Origin: Ignavibacteriaceae bacterium
Lineage (GTDB): Bacteria; Bacteroidota; Ignavibacteria; Ignavibacteriales; Ignavibacteriaceae
Reading direction: 5' to 3'
NCBI GenBank assembly: GCA_025455085.1
Contig: JALONF010000070.1
Location: forward strand, 1 to 8,539
DNA: 8,539 nucleotides
Positions 1-6,767 of this stretch are shown here, in pieces; position 1 is the first letter of the stretch; each line of letters begins with the position of its first letter. A program made the position numbers and the translations under genes. The notes under the pieces are model-generated. The model was given only the letters and a program-made list of their open reading frames with translations, ran no database searches and was not told where the DNA came from.

Positions 1-25
1 AATCATCCATAAGAATGGAGTTAAT

Positions 26-1189
26 ATGAAAAATTCCAAACTATTTGTTTTCGGAATGTTATTATTAGGAATGATGTTCCTTGGATTCCAGTGTGCCTCA
101 ACAGAACTAACCAGTGCTAAACTTTATATTCAGCAGAAGAACTGGGATAAAGCTGTCGAAACCTTGAATACAGAAGTATCAAAAAATCCCAAGAGTGACG
201 AAGGATACTATCTGCTGGGTACTGTTTACAGTGAACTTGAAAATGTAGATAAAATGATCGAGGCATTTGATAATTCACTGGCAATTAGTAATAAGTTTGC
301 AAAACAAATTGAAGAATACAGAGCCTATCAGTGGGGGAATAACTATAATAAAGGAGTAAATCTATACCAGCGGGGCAATAAAACAACTGATGAAGATAGC
401 TCTAAAATGTATTATGATATGTCGATTGAAGCTTATAAAAAAGCAATTGTACTCGAACCGGACTCCAGCGATACATATAGGAGTCTTGCATTCGTTTATC
501 TGACTACCGGACGAAATGAAGAATCTATTATGCCGCTTCAGAAAATTATTGAACTCGAGCAAGCTGAAGAAGGTTATCAGTATCTGGGTGACCTTTATCG
601 TGCACTTGGCGATAATCTTATGAATGATTTTAAGTTTGAGAAAAATCCTGCGGACAGTATTAAAGCGATGGAGTATTATGAAAAAGCAATTGTCACTTTG
701 GAAGAGGGCTTAACTAAGTATCCTGAAAATTCTGATATGCTGAATGCAAAATTTAATGCTTATATCGGTGCCGGCAGAATGGCGGAGGCGTCAAGTTCAG
801 CAAAAGCTTTAGTAGAAAAAGAGCCTGATAACAAATTTCATCATTACAATTATGCCTACGTTCTTCTAAAAATGGGTGAGTATCAGGAAGCCGAGACTCA
901 TTTCTCGAAGGCGATTGAAATTGACCCTGAATATGACAATGCGATCTATAATCTTGGTGTTACATACGTTACCTGGGGAACAGCAATGAACAAAGAAGCT
1001 GAAGCCAAAGGAATTTTAAGCGAAGATTATAAACAGAAATATCAGGCATCATTACCATACCTTGAGAAGGTTGTTGAAAAGGATTCAACCAATATTGCGT
1101 TATGGGAGCTTCTTGGAAAAGTTTATTCAGTACTTGGAATGCAGGATGATGCAGCTAATGCATTTAAGAAAGCAGATGAATTAAGATAG
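26..1189 (+). CDS. Exported TPR-repeat protein, possible lipoprotein
   Basis: 387-residue protein with no recognised enzyme domain. The N-terminus (KNSK, then a hydrophobic run at about residues 7-20) is a signal peptide. It ends at Cys23 in FLGFQC, which could be a lipidation site, although Gln just before the Cys departs from the usual Gly/Ala/Ser. The rest is tetratricopeptide repeats: about 25-56, 59-90, 130-147 leading into 148-181, 183-231, 235-268, a textbook unit at 270-303 (YAYVLLKMGEYQEAETHFSK, then A-I-E-I-D-P), 304-355 and 357-387. TPR arrays bind other proteins, so a periplasmic or outer-membrane scaffold role is inferred; the partner is unknown. The ATG has GGAG at 17-20, five nt upstream. 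The DUF3467 gene starts 10 nt after the stop, so the two are probably co-transcribed. Exported TPR proteins are very common in the FCB group, and homology outside the repeats may be low. Confidence 0.85.
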   Translation: MKNSKLFVFGMLLLGMMFLGFQCASTELTSAKLYIQQKNWDKAVETLNTEVSKNPKSDEGYYLLGTVYSELENVDKMIEAFDNSLAISNKFAKQIEEYRAYQWGNNYNKGVNLYQRGNKTTDEDSSKMYYDMSIEAYKKAIVLEPDSSDTYRSLAFVYLTTGRNEESIMPLQKIIELEQAEEGYQYLGDLYRALGDNLMNDFKFEKNPADSIKAMEYYEKAIVTLEEGLTKYPENSDMLNAKFNAYIGAGRMAEASSSAKALVEKEPDNKFHHYNYAYVLLKMGEYQEAETHFSKAIEIDPEYDNAIYNLGVTYVTWGTAMNKEAEAKGILSEDYKQKYQASLPYLEKVVEKDSTNIALWELLGKVYSVLGMQDDAANAFKKADELR

Positions 1190-1199
1190 AGTGAAATAA

Positions 1200-1526
1200 A
1201 TGAATCAGAATAAACCTCCTCAGGGACAGCAGATAAATATTGAGCTTGGCGAGAAAGAAGCGGAAGGAATATACTCCAACCTTGCTATAATCACACACTC
1301 GCCGGCTGAATTTATTATTGATTTTACACGCATTGTACCCGGTGTACCGAAAGCAAAAGTGCTGTCAAGAATTATAACCACACCTCAGCACGCAAAGATG
1401 CTGATGAAAGCATTGAAAGATAACATTGAGAAGTTTGAAGCGCGATTCGGTGAGATTAAAATGGAAATGCCGGTGGATCAGCACTTTGGTTTTGTTCCTC
1501 CAAAAGGTCCTGAGAAGGTGAATTAA
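1200..1526 (+). CDS. DUF3467 domain protein
   Basis: 108-residue small acidic cytoplasmic protein without signal peptide or membrane segment. It matches what I remember of the DUF3467 family: an N-terminal INIELGEKEAEGIYSNLAII strand segment (about residues 12-31), then a HSPAEFIIDF motif, a PGVPKAKVLSRIITTP stretch, and a C-terminal helix (about 64-86) containing MLMKALKDNIEKFEARFG. The length is typical for the family, whose function is not known. The N-terminal residues (NQNKPPQGQQ) are a flexible polar tail. The start follows the TPR gene by 10 nt with only a weak purine-rich stretch (AGAGTGA) upstream, which suggests translation in the wake of that gene. A strong intrinsic terminator lies about 85 nt after the stop. 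Family assignment is fairly secure; any role is not. Confidence 0.85.
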   Translation: MNQNKPPQGQQINIELGEKEAEGIYSNLAIITHSPAEFIIDFTRIVPGVPKAKVLSRIITTPQHAKMLMKALKDNIEKFEARFGEIKMEMPVDQHFGFVPPKGPEKVN

Positions 1527-1550
1527 GAGCCCACCGATCAATTACTGTTA

Positions 1551-1569
1551 CACAGATTATTAATCTGTG
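1551..1569. repeat. Perfect 19-bp palindrome, REP-like
   Basis: CACAGATTA at 1551-1559 and its exact reverse complement TAATCTGTG at 1561-1569 flank a single T. It can fold as an 8-bp stem with a 3-nt loop. Two further pairs (GT at 1547-1548 with AC at 1572-1573) flank it beyond a 2-bp mismatch. It lies 24 nt after the DUF3467 stop and has no T-tract, so it is not itself a terminator. It could be a copy of a dispersed intergenic palindrome or an mRNA 3'-end stabilising hairpin. Confidence 0.6.
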
Positions 1570-1609
1570 CTACATTTTGGTCAGCCTCAAATAGAGCTAA
1601 CGCAATTTT

Positions 1610-1637
1610 AAGGGCGAGTCAACGACTCGCCTTTTTT
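1610..1637 (+). terminator. Intrinsic terminator of the TPR/DUF3467 unit
   Basis: An 8-bp perfect stem, GGCGAGTC (1613-1620) with GACTCGCC (1624-1631), has an AAC loop and runs straight into six T residues (1632-1637). The stem can lengthen to 11 bp with G-T and A-T pairs using the A/G residues just upstream. On the opposite strand the stem is followed by CTTAAAATT, not a proper T-tract, so it mainly terminates rightward transcripts. Confidence 0.9.
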
Positions 1638-1657
1638 ATAAGAAAGTTTACGTCAGG

Positions 1658-1709
1658 TTTTAGATTGATGATTAACGATTTGTGAATTTAAGAAGCAAAT
1701 AATCTAAAA
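1658..1709. repeat. Long AT-rich inverted repeat in convergent spacer
   Basis: TTTTAGATT (1658-1666) is matched exactly by its reverse complement AATCTAAAA (1701-1709). A nested pair, ATTTG (1678-1682) and CAAAT (1696-1700), lies inside. Together they could form an interrupted hairpin in RNA from either strand. No ORF of note or T-tract accompanies it. It may be a worn mobile-element remnant or part of the lptG 3'-UTR; no function can be assigned. Confidence 0.4.
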
Positions 1710-1723
1710 TCATAAATCAGCAA

Positions 1724-1761
1724 CCTGCCTTTGCCGAAACGAAACTTCGGCTTTATGCAGG
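1724..1761 (-). terminator. Two-part hairpin downstream of lptG, possible weak terminator
   Basis: The inner stem is GCCGAA (1733-1738) with TTCGGC (1746-1751) around a 7-nt loop. The outer stem is CCTGC (1724-1728) with GCAGG (1757-1761), separated from the inner one by small A/T internal loops. It begins about 30 nt past the lptG stop on the minus strand, where a transcript end is expected. No T-run follows it on either strand, so it would be a poor intrinsic terminator. It may instead stabilise the mRNA 3' end or be Rho-assisted. Confidence 0.45.
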
Positions 1762-1792
1762 CAAGTCGTTAGTATTACATCTTTAACAGCGG

Positions 1793-2875
1793 TTAATACT
1801 TCATCCTCGGCAGAGTGATAAAAGTACCAGCAACAAAAATTATATTTGCAAACCACGCAGTGAATATCGGATCGAGAGCACCGTTCTTACCAAACGCCTG
1901 GCTCACTTTCATAAATACAAGATAGATAAACGTGATTAGGATATTTATACCAACCTGAGCAGCCAGGCCACTTTTTCTTTTGTTGACAGAAATCGGAAGC
2001 CCAAATAGAACGATTATAACGCATGTCATTGAAAAAGCAAATCGTGAGTGATATTCTATCTGCGCTACAACCGGATTTGTTCCAGCTCGTTTTTGTGAGT
2101 CAATTAAATCTGAAAGTTCACTCAGGCTCATCTCTGCAGGTTTCTGCTGCTTCTTTGTTAAATCAACCGGCTGAAAGTGAAGATCATTTAATTTCAGGCT
2201 ATCAAAATATTCAGCTGTTTCAGCTACATCCGAAAAAACTCTCTTCACACCATCTTTAGCAATCCATACTCCGCTCAGTGAATCATACTCAAGCTTTTGT
2301 GCATCAATTCTGCCTCTCATTTCTGTCAGGTCAGCTTCATTAAATTCCTGGATGCTAACTCGGTTTGCCCAATTCAAGTTGCTGTCAAAATATGATATGC
2401 TGACGATTCTGGTTTTGCTGTCCTGGAAATAAATATTACTCCCGGTAAAGCTCAATCCTTTTTTCAGGTAAGTCTGTTCGATATAGATTTTTGTTTTGTT
2501 TGCCATCGGAACAATATATCCGCCAAAATAAAGAGAGATGATGCTGATGAGTAAAGCAGTAACAACAAAAGGAGCCATAAAACGGTATAGGCTTACTCCG
2601 CTTGCTCTCATAGCTGTTAGTTCGCTTAGTGTCGATACTTTTCCGGCCGTGAATAATGCACCGAAAAGTACAGCAACAGGTGTAATGAGTTTTATTATTT
2701 CTGGAGTGAATACAACATAGTAGTGAAGGATATTAATCCATGGTACATTTTGATCAATGAAATCATCAAGGTTTTCCATTGCATCAATAACGAGAAATAT
2801 CATAATGAAAGCAAGTAGTCCGAAGAATACAGTCTGCAGGAATTGCTGGATTAAATACTTGTCAATAATTTTCAT
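1793..2875 (-). CDS. lptG: LptG-like lipopolysaccharide export permease (YjgP/YjgQ family)
   Basis: 360-residue inner-membrane protein, the same length as E. coli LptG. With LptF and the ATPase LptB it forms the ABC transporter that extracts lipopolysaccharide and passes it to the LptC/LptA bridge. Predicted topology: membrane helices at about 12-31, 54-78 and 100-122, a periplasmic beta-jellyroll at about 123-275, then helices at about 278-297, 304-324 and 336-356. The cytoplasmic stretch ELTAMRASGVSLYRF (85-99) is the conserved segment that couples to LptB. The ATG at 2875 is preferred over a TTG 36 nt upstream because AGGA lies 5 nt before it and the protein then opens with the family-typical MKIIDKYL. 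It overlaps the end of lptF by 14 bp, so the two are co-transcribed and probably translationally coupled. The LptG rather than LptF label rests on size and gene order. Confidence 0.9.
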   Translation of the reverse strand: MKIIDKYLIQQFLQTVFFGLLAFIMIFLVIDAMENLDDFIDQNVPWINILHYYVVFTPEIIKLITPVAVLFGALFTAGKVSTLSELTAMRASGVSLYRFMAPFVVTALLISIISLYFGGYIVPMANKTKIYIEQTYLKKGLSFTGSNIYFQDSKTRIVSISYFDSNLNWANRVSIQEFNEADLTEMRGRIDAQKLEYDSLSGVWIAKDGVKRVFSDVAETAEYFDSLKLNDLHFQPVDLTKKQQKPAEMSLSELSDLIDSQKRAGTNPVVAQIEYHSRFAFSMTCVIIVLFGLPISVNKRKSGLAAQVGINILITFIYLVFMKVSQAFGKNGALDPIFTAWFANIIFVAGTFITLPRMKY

Positions 2876-4235
2876 CTGTTTCCTGTTGTAACTTGAATCT
2901 CTTTGGAACAAGCTTCTTAAAGAAGTTAAATGAAATAGTAACTGTTTCCCGATTTGTTTTGATGGTTAGAATTATTCCGAGGAAACCAAGTACGAAATTC
3001 GCAGCCCACATTCCGATAAAAGGCGAGAAGAATCCCCGCTCGGCAAGTTTCTCTCCTCCAATCAGAAAAGCCCAATAAATAAGAAAGAAAAACAGGCTGA
3101 TGCCTGCGGCAACACCAAATCCGCCCTTCCTAACCATAACTCCGAGCGGAGCGCCTATCAATATAAAAATTATACAAGCTGCTGGGATCGAGTATTTTTT
3201 ATAAATCTCAACTTCATACTTTTCAATTTCCCTGTCAGTGAATTCAATACTTCTTGATTTTGATGTGATATTATTTTTTGCGGTTCTTATTTTATCAAGA
3301 ACTCTCGCTAAAATAAGCCTGTCATCACGAACAACAACCGTCTTTGGAAAAACTGAAATAAATGATGAGTCGGCCAAGAAAAATTTATTAGTCTCTGTAT
3401 TAAGAAAATTAATTTGTTGTTCTCTTTCTGCCCGGAAATTACTGACAATTGTTCTCATAGTATCAACGTCAAGTTCTCTTTCACCTCTTATTCCGCCCTG
3501 TGATTGATGAAAAGAAAACTGTGAGCCATCCATTACAATTCTATGTTTATCGAATATTAGTTTTCTGTAAAGACCGGAATTCTTAACATCAGATTCGTGA
3601 ATTTCACCCTGCCATAAATCCATAACAAGATTTTTCTGATCAGCAGTAAAATATATTTTCCCCTTATTCGCAGTTACTACATTTATTTTTGCAGGAGTAG
3701 TGTAATCATAAATTGTCAGTCCACTCAATTCATTTGTAGTGGAATTTATTTCTCTCACAAGTATTGCATAATTAGAAACTTCCTGAGAAAAAAATCCCGG
3801 TTCAAGAGAAAGTGTGGGCTTCTGCTGTGAAATATCCTGCATAAGAAGTCTTGCCTGGTGGTTGGCATCCGGAAGGACTTTGTCATTGAATAGGAAAAGA
3901 AGAATAGCCACTAAAATACTTGCAATGAAGGGTCCGGACATCATTCTGTATAGACTAACACCGGAGGATTTTAATATTGTTATCTCATTGTTTTGAGAAA
4001 AATTACCGTACGCCATCAACGTTGCCACTAATGTTGCCATTGGTATAACAAGCACCAGCATCCACGATAGATTAAAAACAACCAGTTGAATTAGAAGCCA
4101 GGTATCAAGCCCTTTACCTACAAGCCTGTCAGCAAATTTCATCATAAACTGAAGCAGAAATATTCCCATCAGCGTTAGCGTGGAGAAAACAAATGGTATT
4201 AAATGGGCTTTAAGTATATATCTGTGAGCAATCAT
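2862..4235 (-). CDS. lptF: LptF-like lipopolysaccharide export permease, long form
   Basis: 457-residue inner-membrane protein, partner of LptG in the LptB2FG transporter. N-terminal membrane helices lie at about 13-32, 48-75 and 101-117. IPMATLVATLMAYGNFSQNN, then E-I-T-I-L-K-S-S-G-V-S (about 64-94), is the conserved LptF segment that contacts LptB. A periplasmic jellyroll spans about 120-250. It is followed by a hydrophilic, probably helical insert at about 255-345 that E. coli LptF (366 residues) lacks and that I associate with FCB-group members. Helices at about 350-367, 373-394 and 404-424 close the fold, followed by a Lys-rich cytoplasmic tail. The ATG at 4235 is chosen over the adjoining TTG at 4238. 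No Shine-Dalgarno site precedes it, only an A/T-rich leader, as is common in this group. First gene of the leftward lptF-lptG operon, divergent from the propeller gene. Confidence 0.9.
   Translation of the reverse strand: MIAHRYILKAHLIPFVFSTLTLMGIFLLQFMMKFADRLVGKGLDTWLLIQLVVFNLSWMLVLVIPMATLVATLMAYGNFSQNNEITILKSSGVSLYRMMSGPFIASILVAILLFLFNDKVLPDANHQARLLMQDISQQKPTLSLEPGFFSQEVSNYAILVREINSTTNELSGLTIYDYTTPAKINVVTANKGKIYFTADQKNLVMDLWQGEIHESDVKNSGLYRKLIFDKHRIVMDGSQFSFHQSQGGIRGERELDVDTMRTIVSNFRAEREQQINFLNTETNKFFLADSSFISVFPKTVVVRDDRLILARVLDKIRTAKNNITSKSRSIEFTDREIEKYEVEIYKKYSIPAACIIFILIGAPLGVMVRKGGFGVAAGISLFFFLIYWAFLIGGEKLAERGFFSPFIGMWAANFVLGFLGIILTIKTNRETVTISFNFFKKLVPKRFKLQQETDENY
2881..2884 (-). promoter_or_regulatory. 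Ribosome binding site of lptG, inside lptF
   Basis: On the minus strand AGGA (2884-2881) stands five nt before the ATG at 2875, within the last codons of lptF. It decides the lptG start in favour of the ATG over the upstream TTG at 2911. Confidence 0.7.
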
Positions 4236-4269
4236 CAAAATAAAAATAATTAAGCTGGCTTAGTTAAAC

Positions 4270-4285
4270 AACATAATGTTTATGT
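4270..4285. promoter_or_regulatory. Overlapping short palindromes in divergent promoter region
   Basis: AACAT-A-ATGTT (4270-4280) and ACATAA-TGT-TTATGT (4271-4285) are both perfect inverted repeats sharing the same bases, between the divergent lptF and propeller genes. Such a site could be an operator serving both directions. In sequence this A/T-rich, short palindromes also occur by chance. Confidence 0.3.
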
Positions 4286-4303
4286 ATCATTATTCTGCTT
4301 TGT

Positions 4304-4330
4304 TTGATATATTTAATAACAAGTTATAAT
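4304..4330 (+). promoter_or_regulatory. Candidate promoter for the propeller/M20 pair
   Basis: A perfect TATAAT at 4325-4330 has TTGATA at 4304-4309 upstream with a 15-nt spacer; the alternative TTGTTT at 4300-4305 gives 19 nt. Neither spacing is the ideal 17. The box ends 16 nt before the ATG, so the leader would be very short, fitting the absence of a Shine-Dalgarno site. Confidence 0.4.
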
Positions 4331-4346
4331 AAATTCATTTTTATTG

Positions 4347-5363
4347 ATGCGAAACATTGTTTTATCTCTAATCATTTCTTCAGTGTTAATGATATTTCCA
4401 AAGGGGCAGGACTCAACGGGAATTCAGATTCATCCTGCAGAAAACTATCCAAGATGGTTGAAGAATGATGTATATCATACTAACCAAACTTCAGGAATGA
4501 CTTTCTTAAGAGAGAAAGATGATGGCACATTTGAATTCCTTTTAGCTGATGACATTGGTAAAATTCACAGGCTTTTCATTCAGGATGATACCTTGTTCAG
4601 TTTTTCGGAAATAAAATTTAGTTACGAAGTCCTTTTATATCTTGCTGATTTCCCAAAGCTTGATTTTGAAGAGATATTTTATGACAGTTTTACCGGCGAA
4701 GTTTATTTAACCATCGAAGGAAATGGAGAAGAGCACTTATCATATCACGGTATTTACAAATTGAATTTCAAGGATGATAACGTTTTTCAGGATTCGGTTG
4801 TCAAGCTGACCAGGCTTGAGTTCACGCCTCAGGAAATATTTTATGATAACCTTCTTCCGAACATTGGTTACGAGGGTTTTACTACCGATGAAAATTATTT
4901 TTATTTAGGATTGGAAAACGAGCAAACCTCAGAAGGCAGCTTTAGTGGACAGACAGTAATCAGAATTGCGGATAAGAATTCATTAAAAATCGTTACAGAA
5001 ATTTCAACCGAAAACATTGATATATCAACTGTATGTGGACTTTATTCTGATGAGAATTTTTCCCTTTGGGGCATTGACAGAAATCACAGGAAAGTTTTTA
5101 AATTGCTCTTTGATGAATATTTTAACATAGCTGATTTAAATATTTTTAACATTAAAACGGTTGTACCAAAATACAATCAATTTGAATATGTCGGCTCATT
5201 AGAATCAATAACTATTGTTTCTGAGAAATTTCTTTTTCTGGTTGACGACCCCTGGCATAAGTTCTTCATACCACCAAATGAAATTTTAAATCATCTTGAC
5301 GAAAGCACAGTGAATAATTTTAAAAACTTTGTACCAGTTATTCATAAGTTTAATATAGATTAA
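4347..5363 (+). CDS. Exported beta-propeller-like protein, SdiA-regulated/phytase-esterase type
   Basis: 338-residue protein with an N-terminal signal peptide (hydrophobic at about residues 4-17, cleaved near 18-22) and no lipobox Cys. The mature part shows a recurring blade signature, a small turn plus E/G followed by aromatic or aliphatic strands ending in acidic residues: SGMTFL...FEFLLADD (49-69), FEEIFY...EVYLTIEG (107-125), GYEGFTTDENYFYLGLEN (174-191), VCGLYSDENFSLWGIDRN (229-246) and LESITIVSEKFLFLVDD (285-301). That spacing, with GYEG and LESI motifs, resembles the SdiA-regulated and esterase-like phytase propeller families. No catalytic residues can be assigned, and the match is by pattern only. 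The start is the ATG at 4347, not the TTG three bases earlier. The M20 peptidase gene begins 17 nt downstream and is probably co-transcribed. The role is unknown; it would act in the periplasm or outside the cell. Confidence 0.75.
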   Translation: MRNIVLSLIISSVLMIFPKGQDSTGIQIHPAENYPRWLKNDVYHTNQTSGMTFLREKDDGTFEFLLADDIGKIHRLFIQDDTLFSFSEIKFSYEVLLYLADFPKLDFEEIFYDSFTGEVYLTIEGNGEEHLSYHGIYKLNFKDDNVFQDSVVKLTRLEFTPQEIFYDNLLPNIGYEGFTTDENYFYLGLENEQTSEGSFSGQTVIRIADKNSLKIVTEISTENIDISTVCGLYSDENFSLWGIDRNHRKVFKLLFDEYFNIADLNIFNIKTVVPKYNQFEYVGSLESITIVSEKFLFLVDDPWHKFFIPPNEILNHLDESTVNNFKNFVPVIHKFNID

Positions 5364-5367
5364 ACAT

Positions 5368-5373
5368 AAGGAG
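5368..5373 (+). promoter_or_regulatory. Strong ribosome binding site of the M20 dipeptidase gene
   Basis: AAGGAG lies seven nt before the ATG at 5381. It is the best Shine-Dalgarno site in the window, where most other genes have weak sites or none, and suggests efficient translation independent of the upstream gene. Confidence 0.8.
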
Positions 5374-5380
5374 TGAAAAA

Positions 5381-6745
5381 ATGGAAAAGGTCGTTGGTTA
5401 TATAAACTCAAACAGAGAAAAATACGTTGAGGAATTAAAAGACTTTTTACGAATCCCGAGCATAAGCACATTAGCAGCAAACAAATCTGATATGCTCAAT
5501 GCTGCTGAATTTGTTGCCGGTAAACTTCGTGAAGCTGGTTTGGAAAATGTCAAAATAATTGAAACCAAAGGTCATCCGCTTGTATATGCTGACTGGTTAA
5601 AAGCTCCAGGAAAACCAACCGTTTTAATTTATGGTCATTATGATGTTCAACCGGTTGATCCAATCAGTCTTTGGGATTCGCCTCCTTTTGAGCCAACTAT
5701 AAGAGATGGAAAAATATATGCTCGCGGTGCTACCGATGATAAGGGACAAATGTATATGCACATCAAAAGTGTAGAGGCTTACTTTAAAACAATTGGTAAA
5801 CTACCTCTGAATGTAAAATTCATAATTGAAGGTGAGGAAGAAATCGGTAGCGGTAACCTTGATGAGTTTGTAAATAAAAATCAGGAAATGCTTAAATGTG
5901 ATTCTGTTTTGATTTCCGATACTTCTTTGTATGGACCCGGCATTCCAACATTAACATACGGGCTTAGAGGTCTTTGCTATATGGAAGTTGTGGTAACAGG
6001 ACCGAACAGGGATTTACATTCAGGTACTTTTGGCGGCGGTGTTGATAATCCGATAAACGTTCTTGCTGAGATGATTGCAAAGTTGAAGGACAATAATGGA
6101 AAAATAAAAATTCCAGGATTTTATAAAGATGTAGTCAATCTCACCAAGAAGGAAAGAGAAAATTTCAAGAGGCTTCCATTCTCTGAAAAACAGTATGCAA
6201 AGGCTCTCGAAGTTAAAGAATTAAAAGGTGAAAAGGGTTACACAACTCTGGAAAGAGTATGGGCAAGACCAACACTAGATTGCAATGGTATTTTTGGTGG
6301 ATTTACCGGTGAAGGGGCTAAGACTGTTCTTCCATCTAAGGCAACCGCAAAGATTAGCATGCGTTTAGTTCCTAATCAGGACCCTAAAAAAATTGGCAAG
6401 CTCTTCAGTTCATACATAAATAAAATTGCTCCCAAAACAGTCAAAGTCGAAATTTCTGATTTGCACGGCGCTTATCCTATAGCTACTTCTCTGGATGATA
6501 AAGCAACCCTTTCCGCGGCAGCAGCGTTAGCCAAAGTTTTTGGAAAGAAGACTGTGTTCATGCGCGAAGGCGGATCAATTCCGATTGTTGTTTCATTTGC
6601 CAAGAAATTAAAGGCTTCACCTGTACTGATGGGCATGGGGCTCAATACTGAAAATCTTCATTCACCAAACGAGCATTTTAACCTGAACCATTTTCATTTG
6701 GGTATCTTGAGCTCTGCTTACTTTATGGATGAGTTTTCAAGATAA
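5381..6745 (+). CDS. M20-family zinc metallodipeptidase (carnosinase/CNDP-like)
   Basis: 454-residue cytoplasmic peptidase, full length for the M20 dipeptidase branch, expected to hydrolyse dipeptides or similar small amides with two Zn or Mn ions. All key residues are present. His86 is in YGHYDVQP with Asp88 beside it. Asp119, in RGATDDKG, bridges the two metals. Glu153 is the general base and Glu154 a ligand in EGEEEIGS. Asp180 is in SDTSLYG and His427 in LHSPNEHF. The lid/dimer domain (about 195-320) carries His213 in DLHSGTFGGG, which completes the partner's active site in known dimers. The substrate-side motif REGGSIP is at 395-401. No signal peptide is present, unlike the protein encoded upstream, so the two gene products act in different compartments. 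Exact substrate cannot be told from sequence. Nothing is truncated or unusual. Confidence 0.95.
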   Translation: MEKVVGYINSNREKYVEELKDFLRIPSISTLAANKSDMLNAAEFVAGKLREAGLENVKIIETKGHPLVYADWLKAPGKPTVLIYGHYDVQPVDPISLWDSPPFEPTIRDGKIYARGATDDKGQMYMHIKSVEAYFKTIGKLPLNVKFIIEGEEEIGSGNLDEFVNKNQEMLKCDSVLISDTSLYGPGIPTLTYGLRGLCYMEVVVTGPNRDLHSGTFGGGVDNPINVLAEMIAKLKDNNGKIKIPGFYKDVVNLTKKERENFKRLPFSEKQYAKALEVKELKGEKGYTTLERVWARPTLDCNGIFGGFTGEGAKTVLPSKATAKISMRLVPNQDPKKIGKLFSSYINKIAPKTVKVEISDLHGAYPIATSLDDKATLSAAAALAKVFGKKTVFMREGGSIPIVVSFAKKLKASPVLMGMGLNTENLHSPNEHFNLNHFHLGILSSAYFMDEFSR

Positions 6746-6767
6746 GTTCGATCGATAAAATTTCTGA

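Noticed and set aside
362..562. 66-codon leftward ORF inside the TPR gene
   Set aside because: Phe/Ile/Cys-rich product with no domain, entirely inside a strong coding gene on the other strand.
2023..2259. 78-codon rightward ORF opposite lptG
   Set aside because: Antisense to a confidently identified gene, with no ribosome site or family resemblance.
2876..2911. N-terminal extension of LptG from a TTG at 2911
   Set aside because: It adds 12 polar residues before the family-typical MKIIDKYL, and the ATG at 2875 has its own AGGA site.
3238..3507. 89-codon rightward ORF opposite lptF
   Set aside because: It lies antisense within the well-supported lptF gene, starts and ends at arbitrary points of that gene, and its low-complexity Ser/Leu-rich product is what reverse reading produces.
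5286..5480. 64-codon leftward ORF across the propeller/M20 junction
   Set aside because: It overlaps both real genes and the M20 ribosome site, and its Cys/Leu/Phe-rich product looks like antisense noise.
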